Shown: positions 1-10,476, numbered from the stretch's first letter. The stretch: 64,000 bases of DNA from Owenweeksia sp963758205 (GCA_963758205.1 CAVWUM010000005.1:1-64000); one strand, 5' to 3'. The notes: generated from the sequence alone by a model not told the origin. A program made the numbers and translations.

Positions 1-986
1 TATCCAAATGCTATCATCCTAATGAATTCAACCTCGGGTGAAATACTGGATGTTGAAGTGAGTGATGATTCTATAACCCTTACAGCGATGCATTTTGAAA
101 GTACTACCCTTAAAACGGTTAGTGTTAAGGTAATGGATTCTGAAGATAGCTTTAAGGCCGGCTACAGGCTGGCATCTGGTTTTGATACCGAAGGTTTGAA
201 AAATGTATTGGTAATTTCTGATGGCCAATTGGTAAATGGCAGCGACCTTGTAATGGGGCTGGACGAATTTTTTCCTGAAGATGTTATTATAACCGGTGGG
301 CTGGCTGGTGATGGTTCTAATTTTAACACTACCCTGGTTGGGCTAAATGCTCCGCCCACAGCGGGCAATATTGTAGGTATTGGTTTTTACGGAAATGATC
401 TTACCATAGCCTACGGAAGTGTGGGAGGCTGGGATTCTTTTGGCGTGGAAAGGCTCGTTACACGATCCGAGGCCAATGTACTTTATGAACTGGATGGAAA
501 GCCCGCCCTTGATATTTACAAGATGTATTTAGGCGAATATGCCGATGACCTTCCGGGTTCTGCACTTTTGTTTCCCTTGTGTATACGCACCCAAAATCCG
601 GATGAGCCTTTGGTAAGAACCATATTAGGGGTAAGCGAAGAAGATAAGAGCCTGACATTTGCCGGAAATGTGCCTAAAGGTAGCTATGCTCAATTGATGA
701 AAGCCAACTTTGAAAGCCTAATTGATGGAGCGGGTGATGCAGCCTCTTTAACGTTAAATGGCGATACCTCAAACCGGATTTGGCATTGCTGATAAGCTGC
801 GTGGGCCGAAAGCTGGTATTAAACCAGCGAGTAGAAGAGGAGGTGGAAGTAATAAAAGAACTGTACGGAGATAAAACGGTAATTACCGGTTTTTACTCTT
901 ATGGTGAAATAGCCCCGTTGCGGAATATGCGCAAATGCGAACTGCAAAACCAAACCATGACCATCACAGCTTTTACCGAAGCTTAA
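1..986 (+). CDS. FIST domain sensory protein, 5'-truncated by window edge, one frameshift
   Basis: FIST proteins are sensory-input proteins thought to bind small ligands and feed a partner kinase. The frame is open from base 1, so the N-terminus lies outside the window. The motif STSGE follows a hydrophobic strand, as is usual near the start of FIST_N. The C-terminal FIST_C part (ALLISCVGRKLVL, then GFYSYGEIAP and a CELQNQTMT end) lies one frame away. The shift falls near 769-773: restoring AAAA in place of AAA gives TSKPDLALLISC without a break, so a one-base loss is the simplest reading. The stop is four bases before the next gene, a PAS histidine kinase, which fits a FIST-kinase-regulator operon. 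Family call firm; ligand unknown. Confidence 0.85.
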
Positions 987-990
987 CAGG

Positions 991-2472
991 ATGAATAAGC
1001 TACTAAAAAGACAGCTAAATAAATATTTGGGAGGTGAAGAAAATCTCCCGGAAAATATGTTGCGTTTTTTACAAACAGTAAGTGATTCCTATGATCATTA
1101 TGAGAAAGACAGAAGGCTGCTTGAACGTTCCATTGAAATCAGTTCAATGGAACTTAAAGAGCTTAATGGTAAGCTGAAGCGCGAAACGGAGGAAGAATCA
1201 AAAGAGGTCTTTAAGCAGCTAAAAGAATCGTTGGTGCTGATTAATGAGGACAACGAAGAGATAATTCCAAGTGATTTGGATTATCAGAAATTGTCTCATT
1301 TGGCCGGTATTGTAAAGGGCGAAACGGAAAAACGAAGAATTGCAGAAATAGAATTAAAAAACAGCGAATACAGGTTCAGATCGCTTATCGAAAATTCGGC
1401 TGATGCTATAATGATTGTAAATGATCGATCAGAGCCCGTATATCTAAGCACATCGGTTACCCGAATATTGGGTTATAAGCCCGAAGATGTGACCAATATT
1501 CCAATCTACAACTTCTTCCACCCTAATGATTTTGAGGAATTAAAAGACCTCTTTAAAAGGGTATATACAAACCCTGAACGCACCTATACTACTGAGTATC
1601 GTGTGCGCAAAAAAGAAGGAAACTACATTTGGGTTGAAGGAACATCCACCAACATGCTGCATATTGATGCTGTAAATGGTGTGGTTATAAACTTCAGGGA
1701 TATTGATGACCGTAAAAAAGCCAAGGATAAACTTGAAGCCACTAACAGGGAACTAAGAAAAAGCAATAGTGAGCTGGACAAATTTGTATATAGTGTTTCT
1801 CATGATTTAAGAGCTCCACTGTCCTCAATGCTTGGCGTAATTGATTTGATTGAATCAGAAGTTACGAGCGAAGAAATGGCCGTAGATGTAAACCACCTGA
1901 AGAGCAGCATCAACCGGCTTGACGGTTTTATTAAGGATATTCTGGATTATTCGAGAAACACACGAACAAAGGTAGAGGCTGCTGAAATCAACTTTGAGGA
2001 TAAACTACAGGAGATAAGTCAAAACCTTAAGTACATGAATCGTACTGGGGGTGGGCCTTCCATAAAAATTAAAGTAGATGGCGATACCCCGTTTTACTTC
2101 TATAACTTGCGGATAGGCATGATACTAAATAATGTTATCTCTAACGCCATACGGTATAGCGATCCTGCAAAAGAAAACTGCTATGTAGATGTGGAAGTAG
2201 AAGTGAGTGAGCATAATGCTGAGCTGACCATATCAGATAACGGTATAGGCATAGAAGAGGAAGAAAACATCGGGAAACTGTTTGAGATGTTCTATCGCGT
2301 ATCAAAAAAGTCGGTGGGCTTCGGTCTCGGGCTTTATATAGTAAAGGAAGCGGTTGAAAAAATGCAGGGCAGAATAGCAGTAGAATCAAAATTAGGATCG
2401 GGAACAACTTTTAAAATAACACTGCCTAATCAACTTGGCAGTATAAACTCTCAAAAACTAGCGTATGTTTAA
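991..2472 (+). CDS. PAS-domain sensor histidine kinase
   Basis: Predicted soluble hybrid-free histidine kinase of 493 residues with no membrane segment. Residues 1-110 form a charged helical, probably coiled-coil region. A PAS domain spans about 120-245 (sensor input). HisKA follows with the phospho-acceptor H271 in SVSHDLRAP, then HATPase_c with N-box N381/N385, G1 DNGIG at 416-420 and G2 GFGLGL near 443-448. It starts four bases after the FIST gene stop, and its last codons overlap the start of a response regulator by 8 bp, so the three are probably co-transcribed and coupled. Inference: the FIST protein supplies the signal, this kinase phosphorylates the downstream receiver. All catalytic motifs look intact. 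Confidence 0.93.
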   Translation: MNKLLKRQLNKYLGGEENLPENMLRFLQTVSDSYDHYEKDRRLLERSIEISSMELKELNGKLKRETEEESKEVFKQLKESLVLINEDNEEIIPSDLDYQKLSHLAGIVKGETEKRRIAEIELKNSEYRFRSLIENSADAIMIVNDRSEPVYLSTSVTRILGYKPEDVTNIPIYNFFHPNDFEELKDLFKRVYTNPERTYTTEYRVRKKEGNYIWVEGTSTNMLHIDAVNGVVINFRDIDDRKKAKDKLEATNRELRKSNSELDKFVYSVSHDLRAPLSSMLGVIDLIESEVTSEEMAVDVNHLKSSINRLDGFIKDILDYSRNTRTKVEAAEINFEDKLQEISQNLKYMNRTGGGPSIKIKVDGDTPFYFYNLRIGMILNNVISNAIRYSDPAKENCYVDVEVEVSEHNAELTISDNGIGIEEEENIGKLFEMFYRVSKKSVGFGLGLYIVKEAVEKMQGRIAVESKLGSGTTFKITLPNQLGSINSQKLAYV

Positions 2473-2874
2473 CAATGTAATGGTGATAGATGACAGCCAG
2501 GCTGAACCTGTACGTTTCCAGGCCAATGATGGCAAAAACTCAGTTTGCCAATGAAGTAATGACAATTGACTCAGCTAAAGAGGCACTAGGTATGCTTGAA
2601 GGAAGTGAAGTAGGAGAAACTAACCCCCTAATCTTATTTTGCTTGATATAAATATGCCGGGCATGAATGGCTTTGAGTTTTTGAATGCGTTTAAAAATCT
2701 TTCTGAAAAAGTAAGAAGAAGCTGGGCAATAGTAATGTTGTCATCATCCAATAGCACTGAAGACAGAGAAAATGCTGCTCAAAATCCTTATGTAAACATT
2801 ACTTAAGTAAACCTATTAGTAAGGAATTGCTGGAAGGACTGAATATGATGTCTTCAGAATTGATGTCTGCCTGA
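2465..2874 (+). pseudogene. Single-domain response regulator, several frameshifts
   Basis: Pieced together across frames the protein reads VMVIDDSQA (acidic pocket), a stretch through MAKTQFANEV, then LLDINMPGMNGFEFL with the phospho-acceptor Asp, VMLSSSNS (the Ser/Thr switch) and YVKHYLSKPIS with the conserved Lys: a CheY-like receiver with no output domain. At least three indels separate the pieces. Two are cured by lengthening a homopolymer by one base: the C run at 2624-2628 and the A run at 2794-2796; one near 2507 is less clear. It overlaps the upstream kinase by 8 bp. A short REC protein after a FIST kinase is a usual arrangement. Conserved motifs on both sides of each break argue for sequence error or very recent damage. 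Confidence 0.75.
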
Positions 2875-2899
2875 TTAGTGAATACTCACCCCGGAAAGA

Positions 2900-3280
2900 T
2901 TAATTTTCTACTACAACCCTGTGTAGTTTAAGAGCTGCTTTATTACCTAAATAATAGTATAAACAGCCTCCGGTGGAATAGGCAAGAACATCCCATATAT
3001 CAGCATGATGCCTTTGGTCAAAATAGGGGAAAACTACTTCAAACAGCAGGGCATACCACAAAACGAAAAATACAATATGCCATACCGAGAATACGTATGA
3101 CTTATCCCGAAAGGTAAGTTGCTGCTGAAAAGCAAGAGTAAAACCGAGTACAATGCCCGGAGCCAGCAAATCATCGAGGTAGCTATGCACAAAGGGTATT
3201 ACAATCCCGGCTTTTTCCACCAGTTGATTGATGGTGAAAATTGTAAGGCATAACCAGAAGTAAGTGGAGAAATACTTCAT
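2900..3280 (-). CDS. Small conserved membrane protein
   Basis: A 126-residue protein with about four hydrophobic helices (near 5-20, 38-52, 65-84 and 97-112). The segment PFVHSYLDDLLAPGIVLG and the later DIWDVLAYSTGG are the kind of conserved charged loops seen in a small Bacteroidota membrane family sometimes labelled 'magnesium citrate secondary transporter', a name with little support. Its ATG shares one base with the TAA of the zinc-ribbon gene upstream (TAATG), so the two are translationally coupled. I do not assign a transport function. Confidence 0.7.
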   Translation of the reverse strand: MKYFSTYFWLCLTIFTINQLVEKAGIVIPFVHSYLDDLLAPGIVLGFTLAFQQQLTFRDKSYVFSVWHIVFFVLWYALLFEVVFPYFDQRHHADIWDVLAYSTGGCLYYYLGNKAALKLHRVVVEN

Positions 3281-3549
3281 TAGTGCACTGTGGATGAAGC
3301 CATGGCGGCAATCATGGATATTATGGCAAAGAATATTATTTGGGCAAATTTTACAACATACTTACCCGATTTTTTATACCAGGGATCATCAGCAGGAATC
3401 TTTATAAACGGCAGTCCGGTAGGTTGCTTACCAGCCATTTCTTCGCGCTCCTGGTGATAGGCTTCGCTTAACCTGCCACCGCAATAGTTGCAGTGGGTTT
3501 GTTTGCCATCTGTCCAGTTTCCGCAATGTTCACATTTAACTTCTTTCAT
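3280..3549 (-). CDS. Zinc-ribbon protein with C-terminal membrane anchor
   Basis: Starting at the ATG of MKEVKCEHCG gives 89 residues; a longer frame to 3603 exists but adds an unconserved leader before the zinc ribbon. C6-x2-C9 and C20-x2-C23 form a zinc-ribbon. The middle has a polar linker ending in DDPWYKKSGK, and residues 66-84 are one hydrophobic helix, so the ribbon should face the cytoplasm with a tail anchor. It is coupled by TAATG to the downstream four-helix membrane protein, suggesting a joint role. Function unknown. Confidence 0.75.
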   Translation of the reverse strand: MKEVKCEHCGNWTDGKQTHCNYCGGRLSEAYHQEREEMAGKQPTGLPFIKIPADDPWYKKSGKYVVKFAQIIFFAIISMIAAMASSTVH

Positions 3550-3665
3550 TTCAAAATGGGTGAAATAAGGCAGCTTAGTTAGTTTGAGAGAAAGAGGCTT
3601 CAAAATTACATATCAGCCTCATCAGGCAGACCTAAAAACCAGTGAGGTGCTAATCTTTAGCGAAT

Positions 3666-4901
3666 CTAAATAGCGCTGCCGCCAGCATGAGTACCGGCTA
3701 AATAACCACTTGTCCAGGCATGTTGAAAGTTAAATCCACCGGTTACGCCATCAACGTTCAGCACTTCTCCGGCAAGGTAGAGTCCGGGTATATTTTTAGC
3801 CTCAAAAGTTTTGAGGTTTACCTCGCTGAGTTCCACACCACCGCATGTTACAAACTCCTCCTTAAATGTGGTTTTGCCGTTTACCTGGTAGGGAGTTCGT
3901 ATCAGCATTTCCACAAGTTTGTTGAATTGCTTTTTGGGTAAATCCAGGTAGCGTTGGTCTATCGAAATTCCGGCTTTTGCGCATAGCTTTTGCCAAAGCC
4001 TTGCAGGAACCTCAAACATCTGATTACCTGTTACCACTTTTTTCGGATGGCTATCGCGGTAGTTGGAAAGTTGAGTACGAACTTCATCTTCATCCATTCC
4101 TGTCCAGTTTAGCAGAATGGGGAACTGGTAACTTCGCTCAAAAAAATCAATAGCCGCCCATGCCGAGAGCTTTATCACAGCCGGTGCACTAAATCCCCAA
4201 TGGGTAATCAAAAGCGGGCCATTCATTTTCCATTTACTTCCGGGCACCTGTACTATTCCTTTATTTACTGAAAGCCCCATCAGGTCTTTCAGGTCAGAAT
4301 CCGGTACATTAAAGGTGAACAGAGAGGGTAGGGGTTTGGCTATTTTTAAGCCTAAATCGCGCAACCAGTTATAGGCTTCGGCTTTGCTGTTACCTCCACT
4401 GGTTAAAATTACTTTTTTAGCGATGATCGTTTTACCATCCTTCAACTCTAAGTGAAATCCATGTTCACTTGGCGTGATTTTTACCACTTCGATTTTTAGT
4501 CTGATATCTACCTTTAATCGGGAGGTTTCCTTCATCAAACAATCAATAATAGTTTGAGAATCATCCGTAATGGGAAACACTCTTCCGTCTTCCTCGGTCT
4601 TGAGTTTTACACCACGGGCCTCAAACCACGCTTCGGTTTGGAATGACTCCAAATTGCTCAAAACCCTTTCTTAGGCTTTTACCCCCTCGGGGGAGAATCG
4701 CCCACCAGTTTTGAAGGTTGTTCACAGTCGTGCGTAACGTTGCAACGGCCGCCACCACTCACCTTTACTTTACTCAACAGTTTATTGGTTTTTTCAAGCA
4801 TGGGGCCACACGTTTATCTCCCGTCATAGCGGCATTTATGACTGCGAAGAATCCTGCGGCACCACCACCTATTACTGCAATATCAAGCTTCGTTGAGACA
4901 T
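3666..4901 (-). pseudogene. NAD(P)/FAD-dependent oxidoreductase (HI0933/BaiN-like), N-terminal frameshifts
   Basis: The intact 331-residue C-terminal part matches the HI0933-like flavoprotein family: GVKLKTEEDGRVFP, KKVILTSGG, GWDFSA-like HWGFSAPAVIKLSAW, the VTCGGVELSEV segment and the FAD-binding end GLYLAGEVLNVDGVTGGFNFQHAWTSG. The upstream strand still encodes the Rossmann loop IAVIGGGAAGF, MLEKTNKLLSKVKVSGGGRCNVT and PRGGKSLRKGFEQF, but in different frames, with breaks around 4640-4830. Start ATG at 4901 by position. Family members are FAD proteins of uncertain substrate. The fully conserved motif order suggests a functional gene with several base-calling errors; real decay cannot be excluded. 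Confidence 0.8.
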
Positions 4902-4966
4902 AGCGCGAAGGTAATGTTGAAGAACAGGAATTTCGTTAATTAGTAAAGTAATAAATACAGCAAATC

Positions 4967-5391
4967 ATGTCCCTAAAAAACAGAATTATACCCTGCCTTA
5001 ATTACGATGACGCCAAAGCGGCCATTGATTTTTTATGTAATGCCTTTGGCTTTGAAAAACTGCACTATTTTGAAAATGAAGATGGGAAGGTGGCCCATTG
5101 CCAGCTCAATTACATGGGTAACGGTATTATGATTGGCGATTCCGCCAGCGGTTCTCCCTTCTCTAAATATATCATTCAGCCCAAAGATGTAAGTGGCAAG
5201 GAAACCCAAACCCCCTATGTGTAATTGACAGCGATAAAATTGATGCCCATTACGAAACTGCTAAAAAGAATGGAGCCCGCATTGCCATGGAATTGGAGGA
5301 GCAACCCTATGGCGGTAAAAATTATGCAGCCTTTGATATTGAGGGTCATCTATGGAGTTTTGGTAGTTACTATCCATCGGCTGAGGGATGA
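4967..5391 (+). CDS. VOC (glyoxalase/bleomycin-resistance) family protein, one frameshift
   Basis: VOC-fold protein of about 141 residues. The first part (RIIPCLNYDDAKAAIDFLCNAFGFEK) is a typical first beta-alpha-beta-beta-beta module. The second part (VIDSDKIDAHYETAKKNGARIAMELEEQPYGGKNYAAFDIEGHLWSFG, quoted here in pieces: DAHYETAKKNGA, then QPYGGKNYAAFDIEGH) carries the usual second-module features. The frame breaks at the C run 5211-5215; six C instead of five joins both halves. The final TGA overlaps the next ATG (ATGA). The substrate is not predictable; many such proteins are antibiotic- or metabolite-binding. Confidence 0.78.
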
Positions 5392-5869
5392 GAGATAAAT
5401 ATCTGGAGCGAAAAATAGTTGGTTTAAGCAATGCCAAATTATTGGAGGTACTCAGGCTCGGAAATGCTGAGAAGGGTGAAATCTTTGCGGTTGCAGAAGA
5501 AGAGGCCAATTTGCGAAAACTAGAATACACTGCCTATTCAGCCAAGATTACGGAGATTCAATCCTTGGAACCAAAACTTGATGTTAACTCACAAGAGTTT
5601 AAGGAATTCAATTGGGAGCCTGCTTTTTAGCTTTTTATTGGTGTCTAAGTAATAAAATGGACTATTGGGTTTTCCTTTTGGGTATTCCTATTGTGAATTT
5701 TGGTGTAATGTTATACCTAGGCTTTAATGGCAATAGGCTGGCTTTTGAAAAGAGTGATTTTGACAGTCCAAATGATTTCTTAAAAGTTCAGGCTGAATGG
5801 AGTAAATGGGGATTTAGAGCCTTTTGGATTATTCTCTTGTACCCTATTTTTTGGATTGTGACTTATTAA
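5388..5869 (+). CDS. Small membrane protein with FNWG-x-FL motif (DUF2628-like), one frameshift
   Basis: Two overlapping frames join into a protein of about 160 residues if the G run at 5614-5616 is given one more G: the product then reads EFNWGACFLAFYWCLSNK, the F-N-W-G-x-F-(x)L pattern seen at the start of the first membrane helix in DUF2628-like proteins. Before it is an 75-residue acidic soluble region (AEKGEIFAVAEEEANLRK). After it are two hydrophobic segments separated by GNRLAFEKSDFDSPNDFLKVQAEW. It overlaps the VOC gene by ATGA. Function unknown; the frameshift repair is the main inference. Confidence 0.6.
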
Positions 5870-5892
5870 TCTTTCCATTTTTTGTCTCATCT

Positions 5893-8114
5893 TTATCCTT
5901 TCAACCTCAAACTGTTCAGTACCACACTTACTGAACTAAAAGCCATGGCGGCTCCCGCTATCATGGGGTTTAGTAGAAATCCTGTAAAAGGGTAGAGGAT
6001 ACCCGCAGCAATCGGAATCCCGATAAGGTTATAAATAAAGGCCCAAAACAGGTTTTGGCGGATGCCCTTTACTGTTTTGTCAGATAGATTAAGCGCTTTG
6101 GGCAGCACTAAAAGGTCAGATGAAATGATAGTGATTTTGGCCACATCCATGGCAATGTCCGAACCTTTGCCCATAGCAATGCTCACATTGGCAGTAGCCA
6201 GTGCCGTAGAGTCATTGATGCCATCACCCACCATGGATACGACTTTTCCTTTGGCCTGAGACTCTTCACAATCTGCTTTATCAGCAGGCATCATTTCAGC
6301 ACGATAGCTTACAATACCTACCTGTTGGCATACAGCTTTTGCTGTTTCTTCATTATCACCGGTAAGCATAAATACGTCAAGTCCTTTGGCTTTGAGTTGC
6401 CCTATAGCTTTCGCTGAACTTTCCTTTACAGCATCAGCAATGGCAATAACTGCCAGCGCTTGCGTGCTGTTTGAAAAATACACTACGGTGTAAGCCTTTT
6501 GCTGCCATTCCTTTGCTTTCGCATAGAAGTCTTTATTGATGGAAATTCCCTTTTCCTGTATCAATTTTAAATTGCCAACCAGGTAAGTTTCACCTTCCAC
6601 GCGTGCAGAAACACCTCTGCCGGTAAGGCTTTTAAAGTTGCTTAAAGATGGAATCGATTCTACTTCTCCGTTTAGTGCCTCTGTAACGGCATCCGCCAAA
6701 GGGTGCTCAGATTGTGCATCTATAGCGTAAAGCACAGATTTCATCTCAACATTCGGATTTTGAAGTTTGTGATTTGGAATTTGAAACCAGCTTTGTTCAA
6801 TAAGGACTGGTTTACCCTCAGTTATGGTTCCGGTTTTATCCAATATCACCGTGTCCACCTTATGCGCCAGTTCCAGACTTTCAGCGTCCTTAATCAGAAT
6901 TCCATTTTCGGCCCCTTTGCCCACACCTACCATTATGGCGGTTGGCGTGGCAAGACCTAGTGCACAAGGGCACGCAATTACCAACACTGAAATACTCGCC
7001 AGCAAGGCATGAGTAAATGCGTTTTCACCACCGAAAAACATCCAAACTGTAAAAGTTAAAATAGCGATGCCTATGACGGCCGGCACAAAAATGCCTGCAA
7101 TTTTATCCGCCAGCTTTTGAACGGGCGCTTTGCTGCCTTGGGCTTCGCGAACAGTTTTAATAATTTGAGCTAAAAGTGTTTCGTTGCCCACCTTGGTGGC
7201 CTCAAACCTGAATGCGCCTTTTTGATTGATAGTTCCCGCAAATACCTTATCGCCCTTCCTTTTCTTTACAGGAAGGGGCTCTCCGCTAAAATCATGCTTT
7301 CATCTACAAAGGAGCTGCCTATAGTCAGTGCACCGTCAAGCGGGATTTTTTCGCCCGGCCTTATCATTACAATTTGGCCTTGCTTTACATCACCTACGGG
7401 CATTTCAATTTCCTTTTCATCTATTATAACATTTACCATTTTGGGCTGTAGACCTATTAATTTTTTTAAGGCACTGGAGGTATTACTTTTTGCTTTTTCC
7501 TCCAGCCACTTTCCCAACTATATAAAGGCTATAATCACAGCCGCAGCCTCAAAATATACATGGGCTTCAAAACCACGGCTTTCAAAAAACTGCGGATAAA
7601 TAGTGTTGAAGGCACTGAATAAGTAAGCAATTCCGGTGCTAAAGGGCTACGAGCGTATCCATATTGGTTTGGCCATGCCGGGCCAGTTTCCAGCTATTCT
7701 TAAAAAAGTGACCTCCAAAATAAAAACAGCACGGGGGTAGTGAGTAGCAACGAAATCCAATCGCCATAAGACATAGCATGAAAAAACATCCCGATAAGGA
7801 AAACGGGCAAAGCCAAAGCGGCTGAGCCAATAAACCTGCGTTTCACTTTTCGATATTCTTCCTGTTGAAGTTTTTCCTGCTCAGCGTAAGGGTCTTCACT
7901 ACTGATAATCAGGTTGTAGCCTATGGATTGAATAGCGTTTTGTAATGATTCAGGCTGTACCTGCTCGTTATCATATTCCGCGAAAGCGGTGGAATTTGCA
8001 AAGTTTACTCCGGCATTTTTAACCCCAGCCATGCTTTTCAGCCTACTTTCTACACTCACCGCGCAGCTGGCGCAGCTTCATTCCGGTTACCGGATATGTC
8101 TCTTTAATGATCAT
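5893..8114 (-). pseudogene. copA: Copper-translocating P-type ATPase, fragmented by several frameshifts
   Basis: Exports Cu+ across the inner membrane by ATP hydrolysis. Fragments in order: an N-terminal HMA domain with a CASC metal site near 8065 and ESRLKSMAGV; membrane helices; the actuator loop ending GSFVDESMI then SGEP; the membrane CPC motif in IACPCALGLATPT; the phosphorylation site DKTGTITEGKP; MLTGDNEETA; MVGDGINDSTALA; and the last helices with the YN pair (WAFIYN) and M-x2-SS (MAFSSVSVVLN). CPC + YN + MxxSS marks the Cu+ (IB-1) subgroup. The frame breaks near 7275, between 7520 and 7700, and near 8060. Every catalytic motif is retained, so sequence error is likelier than decay. 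No copper regulator is adjacent. Confidence 0.85.
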
Positions 8115-8297
8115 AGTTTTGCTTTATAGCGGTACAAAGGTGAGGAGTTAACCGGTTTTGCCTGTTATAAGGTTTTGGAAAAAGCTTATCAGATGTTGGC
8201 ATATTTTGAAAGCTATAAGTATTAAAATCATGTTATCCTGAAATGAACTTTGAAGTGGTACAAGTCATGTGTGCCATCTAAGTAATAACTTCACCGC

Positions 8298-9480
8298 ATG
8301 AAAAAATGGCTCCTCGCACTTCTACTGTTGCCGTTGCTAATTGCGGCTGCCCCACAGCTATCACCTAATGCCGAGATAAGGGTAATTACCGGCGCCTGAC
8401 CAGGGTGAGTTGTACTTTGCTTTTGGCCATAGCGCCATTTATGTAAAGGATGCTGCTACGGGTACTAACCGCCTGTATGGAGTGTTCGATTTTAGCCAGC
8501 CCGAATCTTCAGTTCCAATTTTGTGAAGCCCATTTGAATTATCGCCTTTGCGGCTAACCCATCATCAGCGTTCGTAATATTTTTAATAACGAAATTGCTC
8601 TTGACATGAGCAGGTTTTAATTTTGACATGCCCAAGATTGTTAATATGATTTTTAGATGGATGTCGCGACTAAACATGTATTACAATTACGATTATTTTT
8701 TTATGACAATTGCGCCACCCGTGTACGCGATGCTCCAACATATTTTTGGTGATACCATAGTTTTTGAAGGAATTAACACAACAAGTTGACAACTAAGAGC
8801 ACCATTAATAGCTTTGTGATATAGTGGACAGAGTGGGTGATTCAGGCATCACCCTTCGCTTGGAGGTATGGCGATGATAACAGTGACACCCTGGATGAGG
8901 CTGTCTTCAATCTGATTATGTGGAGTTGGCTCTTGAAATGATGCTTATATTAAGGACTCAGTAAAGGTGGAAGGCGTATCGTGCTAAAACTATAATTACT
9001 TATGAGGATGTTCCGGTAAAGGTGCAAAGCTCACTGAATACACCACTTACCTGGTTTAGCGCCTTGTTGGCGCTGGGTATAATCGTAACCATTTTTGGGT
9101 ATAAAAAAGGGGCACGCCCTATTACACTTTTGATGTTTTACTTTTTTCGATAATAGGTTTGCTCGGCTGGTTTTTGTTGGTATTATGGCTGGGCACAGAT
9201 CACCGGGCTGCTGCACAGAATATGAACATACTTTGGGCCTGGCCTTTACATTTTCCATTTGGCGTTTTGGCTTTTAAAAAAAACAAAGCCTAAATTCCTC
9301 GAAATACATTTTGGAATTGCGGCAGCTATAGATATGCTGGTATTGGTTTTCTGGCTTCTGCTTCCGCAGCAATTAAATACTGATTTTATCCCATTGGTAT
9401 TACTGCTTGCCTTACGTTCATTTCACCTGTTTAAGAGGTTGGGCCGGGGCCGTGTAAAGGTGAGAGTAGCTCAAGTATAA
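8298..9480 (+). pseudogene. DUF4105 (Lnb-N periplasmic) membrane protein, heavily frameshifted
   Basis: A signal peptide (MKKWLLALLLLPLLIAAAP) leads to LSPNAEIRVITGA, ELYFAFGHSAIYVKD and LYGVFDFSQP, the start of the DUF4105/Lnb N-terminal periplasmic domain. In shifting frames it continues through IFNNEIALDMSRF and YNYDYFFYDNCATRVRDA, the conserved YDxxxDNCATR signature of this cysteine-peptidase-like fold. The 3' part encodes membrane helices with WLGTDHRAAAQNMNILWAWPLH, also typical. Roughly ten indels or substitutions are needed over 1.2 kb, worst at 8500-8960. The 3' end overlaps the convergent methyltransferase by 50 bp. Identification rests on motif order, not on one long frame. Confidence 0.7.
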
Positions 9481-10108
9481 CCACTCTTCGGTGATCAGTA
9501 AACAGCAACTCATAGCCAAAATGCCGTGATATGTATTCTATAGTTTTGATGTGATAAAATTCTACATGCGTAAAATCACGAGTGTACCACCAGTTTTTAA
9601 AAGCTGTGATATCCCTGTAAAATTCAGTCATTAAAACAAGGACGCCATTGGCGACCAGTAAATCTGTAATCTTTTCTATTTCCTTTGCGGGATGGTGAAA
9701 GTGCTCAAATACCTCGGTTGAAAATACTGCATGGTAAGGTGGGTTCAATTCCTGTGGATAGAAAAACGGATCGTAGTTATCGCAATTGTAACCTTTGTTT
9801 TTAAGGATTTGAGAAAGTACGGGTACAGGGCCACAGCCGTAATCTAAAATAGCAGACTCAGCTTGCAAATAGGGTAGGGCTGGTCTGATTGCCTGATTAA
9901 GGAACTTCACGTAACCTTCGTCTTTAATAGAGTTTTTGTGATTCTCATACCGCTGCATCTCCTTCTGGGGGTTGGGCAAATCCTGCGGTAGCGCATATAT
10001 CAACCAACATTGCCTGCACTTTATAAAGCTTCGGTTGCTACTCATCAACACATCTGCCGGGTTACTTTGATAGCTGCAAAGAGGGCATTGGATTGAATTC
10101 ATCATCAT
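9431..10108 (-). CDS. Zinc-ribbon class I SAM-dependent methyltransferase
   Basis: A 225-residue protein. CPLC (C8, C11) and CRQC (C32, C35) form an N-terminal zinc ribbon, followed by the SAM-binding loop ILDYGCGPVPVLSQIL and FSTEVFEHFHHPAKEIE, the usual 'E.FEH...P' motif IV. This zinc ribbon-methyltransferase layout is common among small-molecule or sugar methyltransferases; the substrate is not evident. The last 17 codons overlap the convergent DUF4105 gene, so the C-terminal tail (LSPLHGPGPTS) may be unnaturally long if an indel removed the true stop. Confidence 0.82.
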   Translation of the reverse strand: MMMNSIQCPLCSYQSNPADVLMSSNRSFIKCRQCWLIYALPQDLPNPQKEMQRYENHKNSIKDEGYVKFLNQAIRPALPYLQAESAILDYGCGPVPVLSQILKNKGYNCDNYDPFFYPQELNPPYHAVFSTEVFEHFHHPAKEIEKITDLLVANGVLVLMTEFYRDITAFKNWWYTRDFTHVEFYHIKTIEYISRHFGYELLFTDHRRVVILELLSPLHGPGPTS

Positions 10109-10476
10109 AATTTAGGGTTAGAAATATGCAACTTTGAGCAACAAATTTCCCTCAGCGCGCCAAAAAAATCCATTTTTCCACCATCTCCTAATTTCTCAAA
10201 TTGAGACTTTAAAGTTCTTTTTTGGAAAACAGGTACCATTTCCTACATCCCCAATTAAACTCATAATTCATTGAAATTGAGGTGGTAAAATTTTTAGATT
10301 ATAACTTTTTCTACAGGCAAGCCGAGTCTTTGTTAAAAAAATAAGTTCGCTAATAATCTGAAAAACAATGTTGAAAGAATTGGAACGTAGAATAATTTCT
10401 CGTCTTAATTATTCGTCATTTTAAGCTACCTAACATATAGGTTTTGGCAGGTTAAAAAATAGCTAACTGTTTCAAA
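10109..10476. other. AT-rich intergenic region
   Basis: No convincing coding sequence. The DNA is strongly AT-rich and holds a short inverted repeat, GTTTCA-AAA-TGAAAC, at about 10469-10483 just at the start of the leader remnant that follows. I could not place a confident promoter here. Confidence 0.5.

Noticed and set aside
4718..4903. 61-codon plus-strand frame
   Set aside because: It is antisense to the N-terminal part of the flavoprotein, whose GGGAAG motif is on the other strand.
8492..8677. Minus-strand 61-codon frame
   Set aside because: It is antisense to the frameshifted DUF4105 gene, whose plus-strand motifs continue on both sides.
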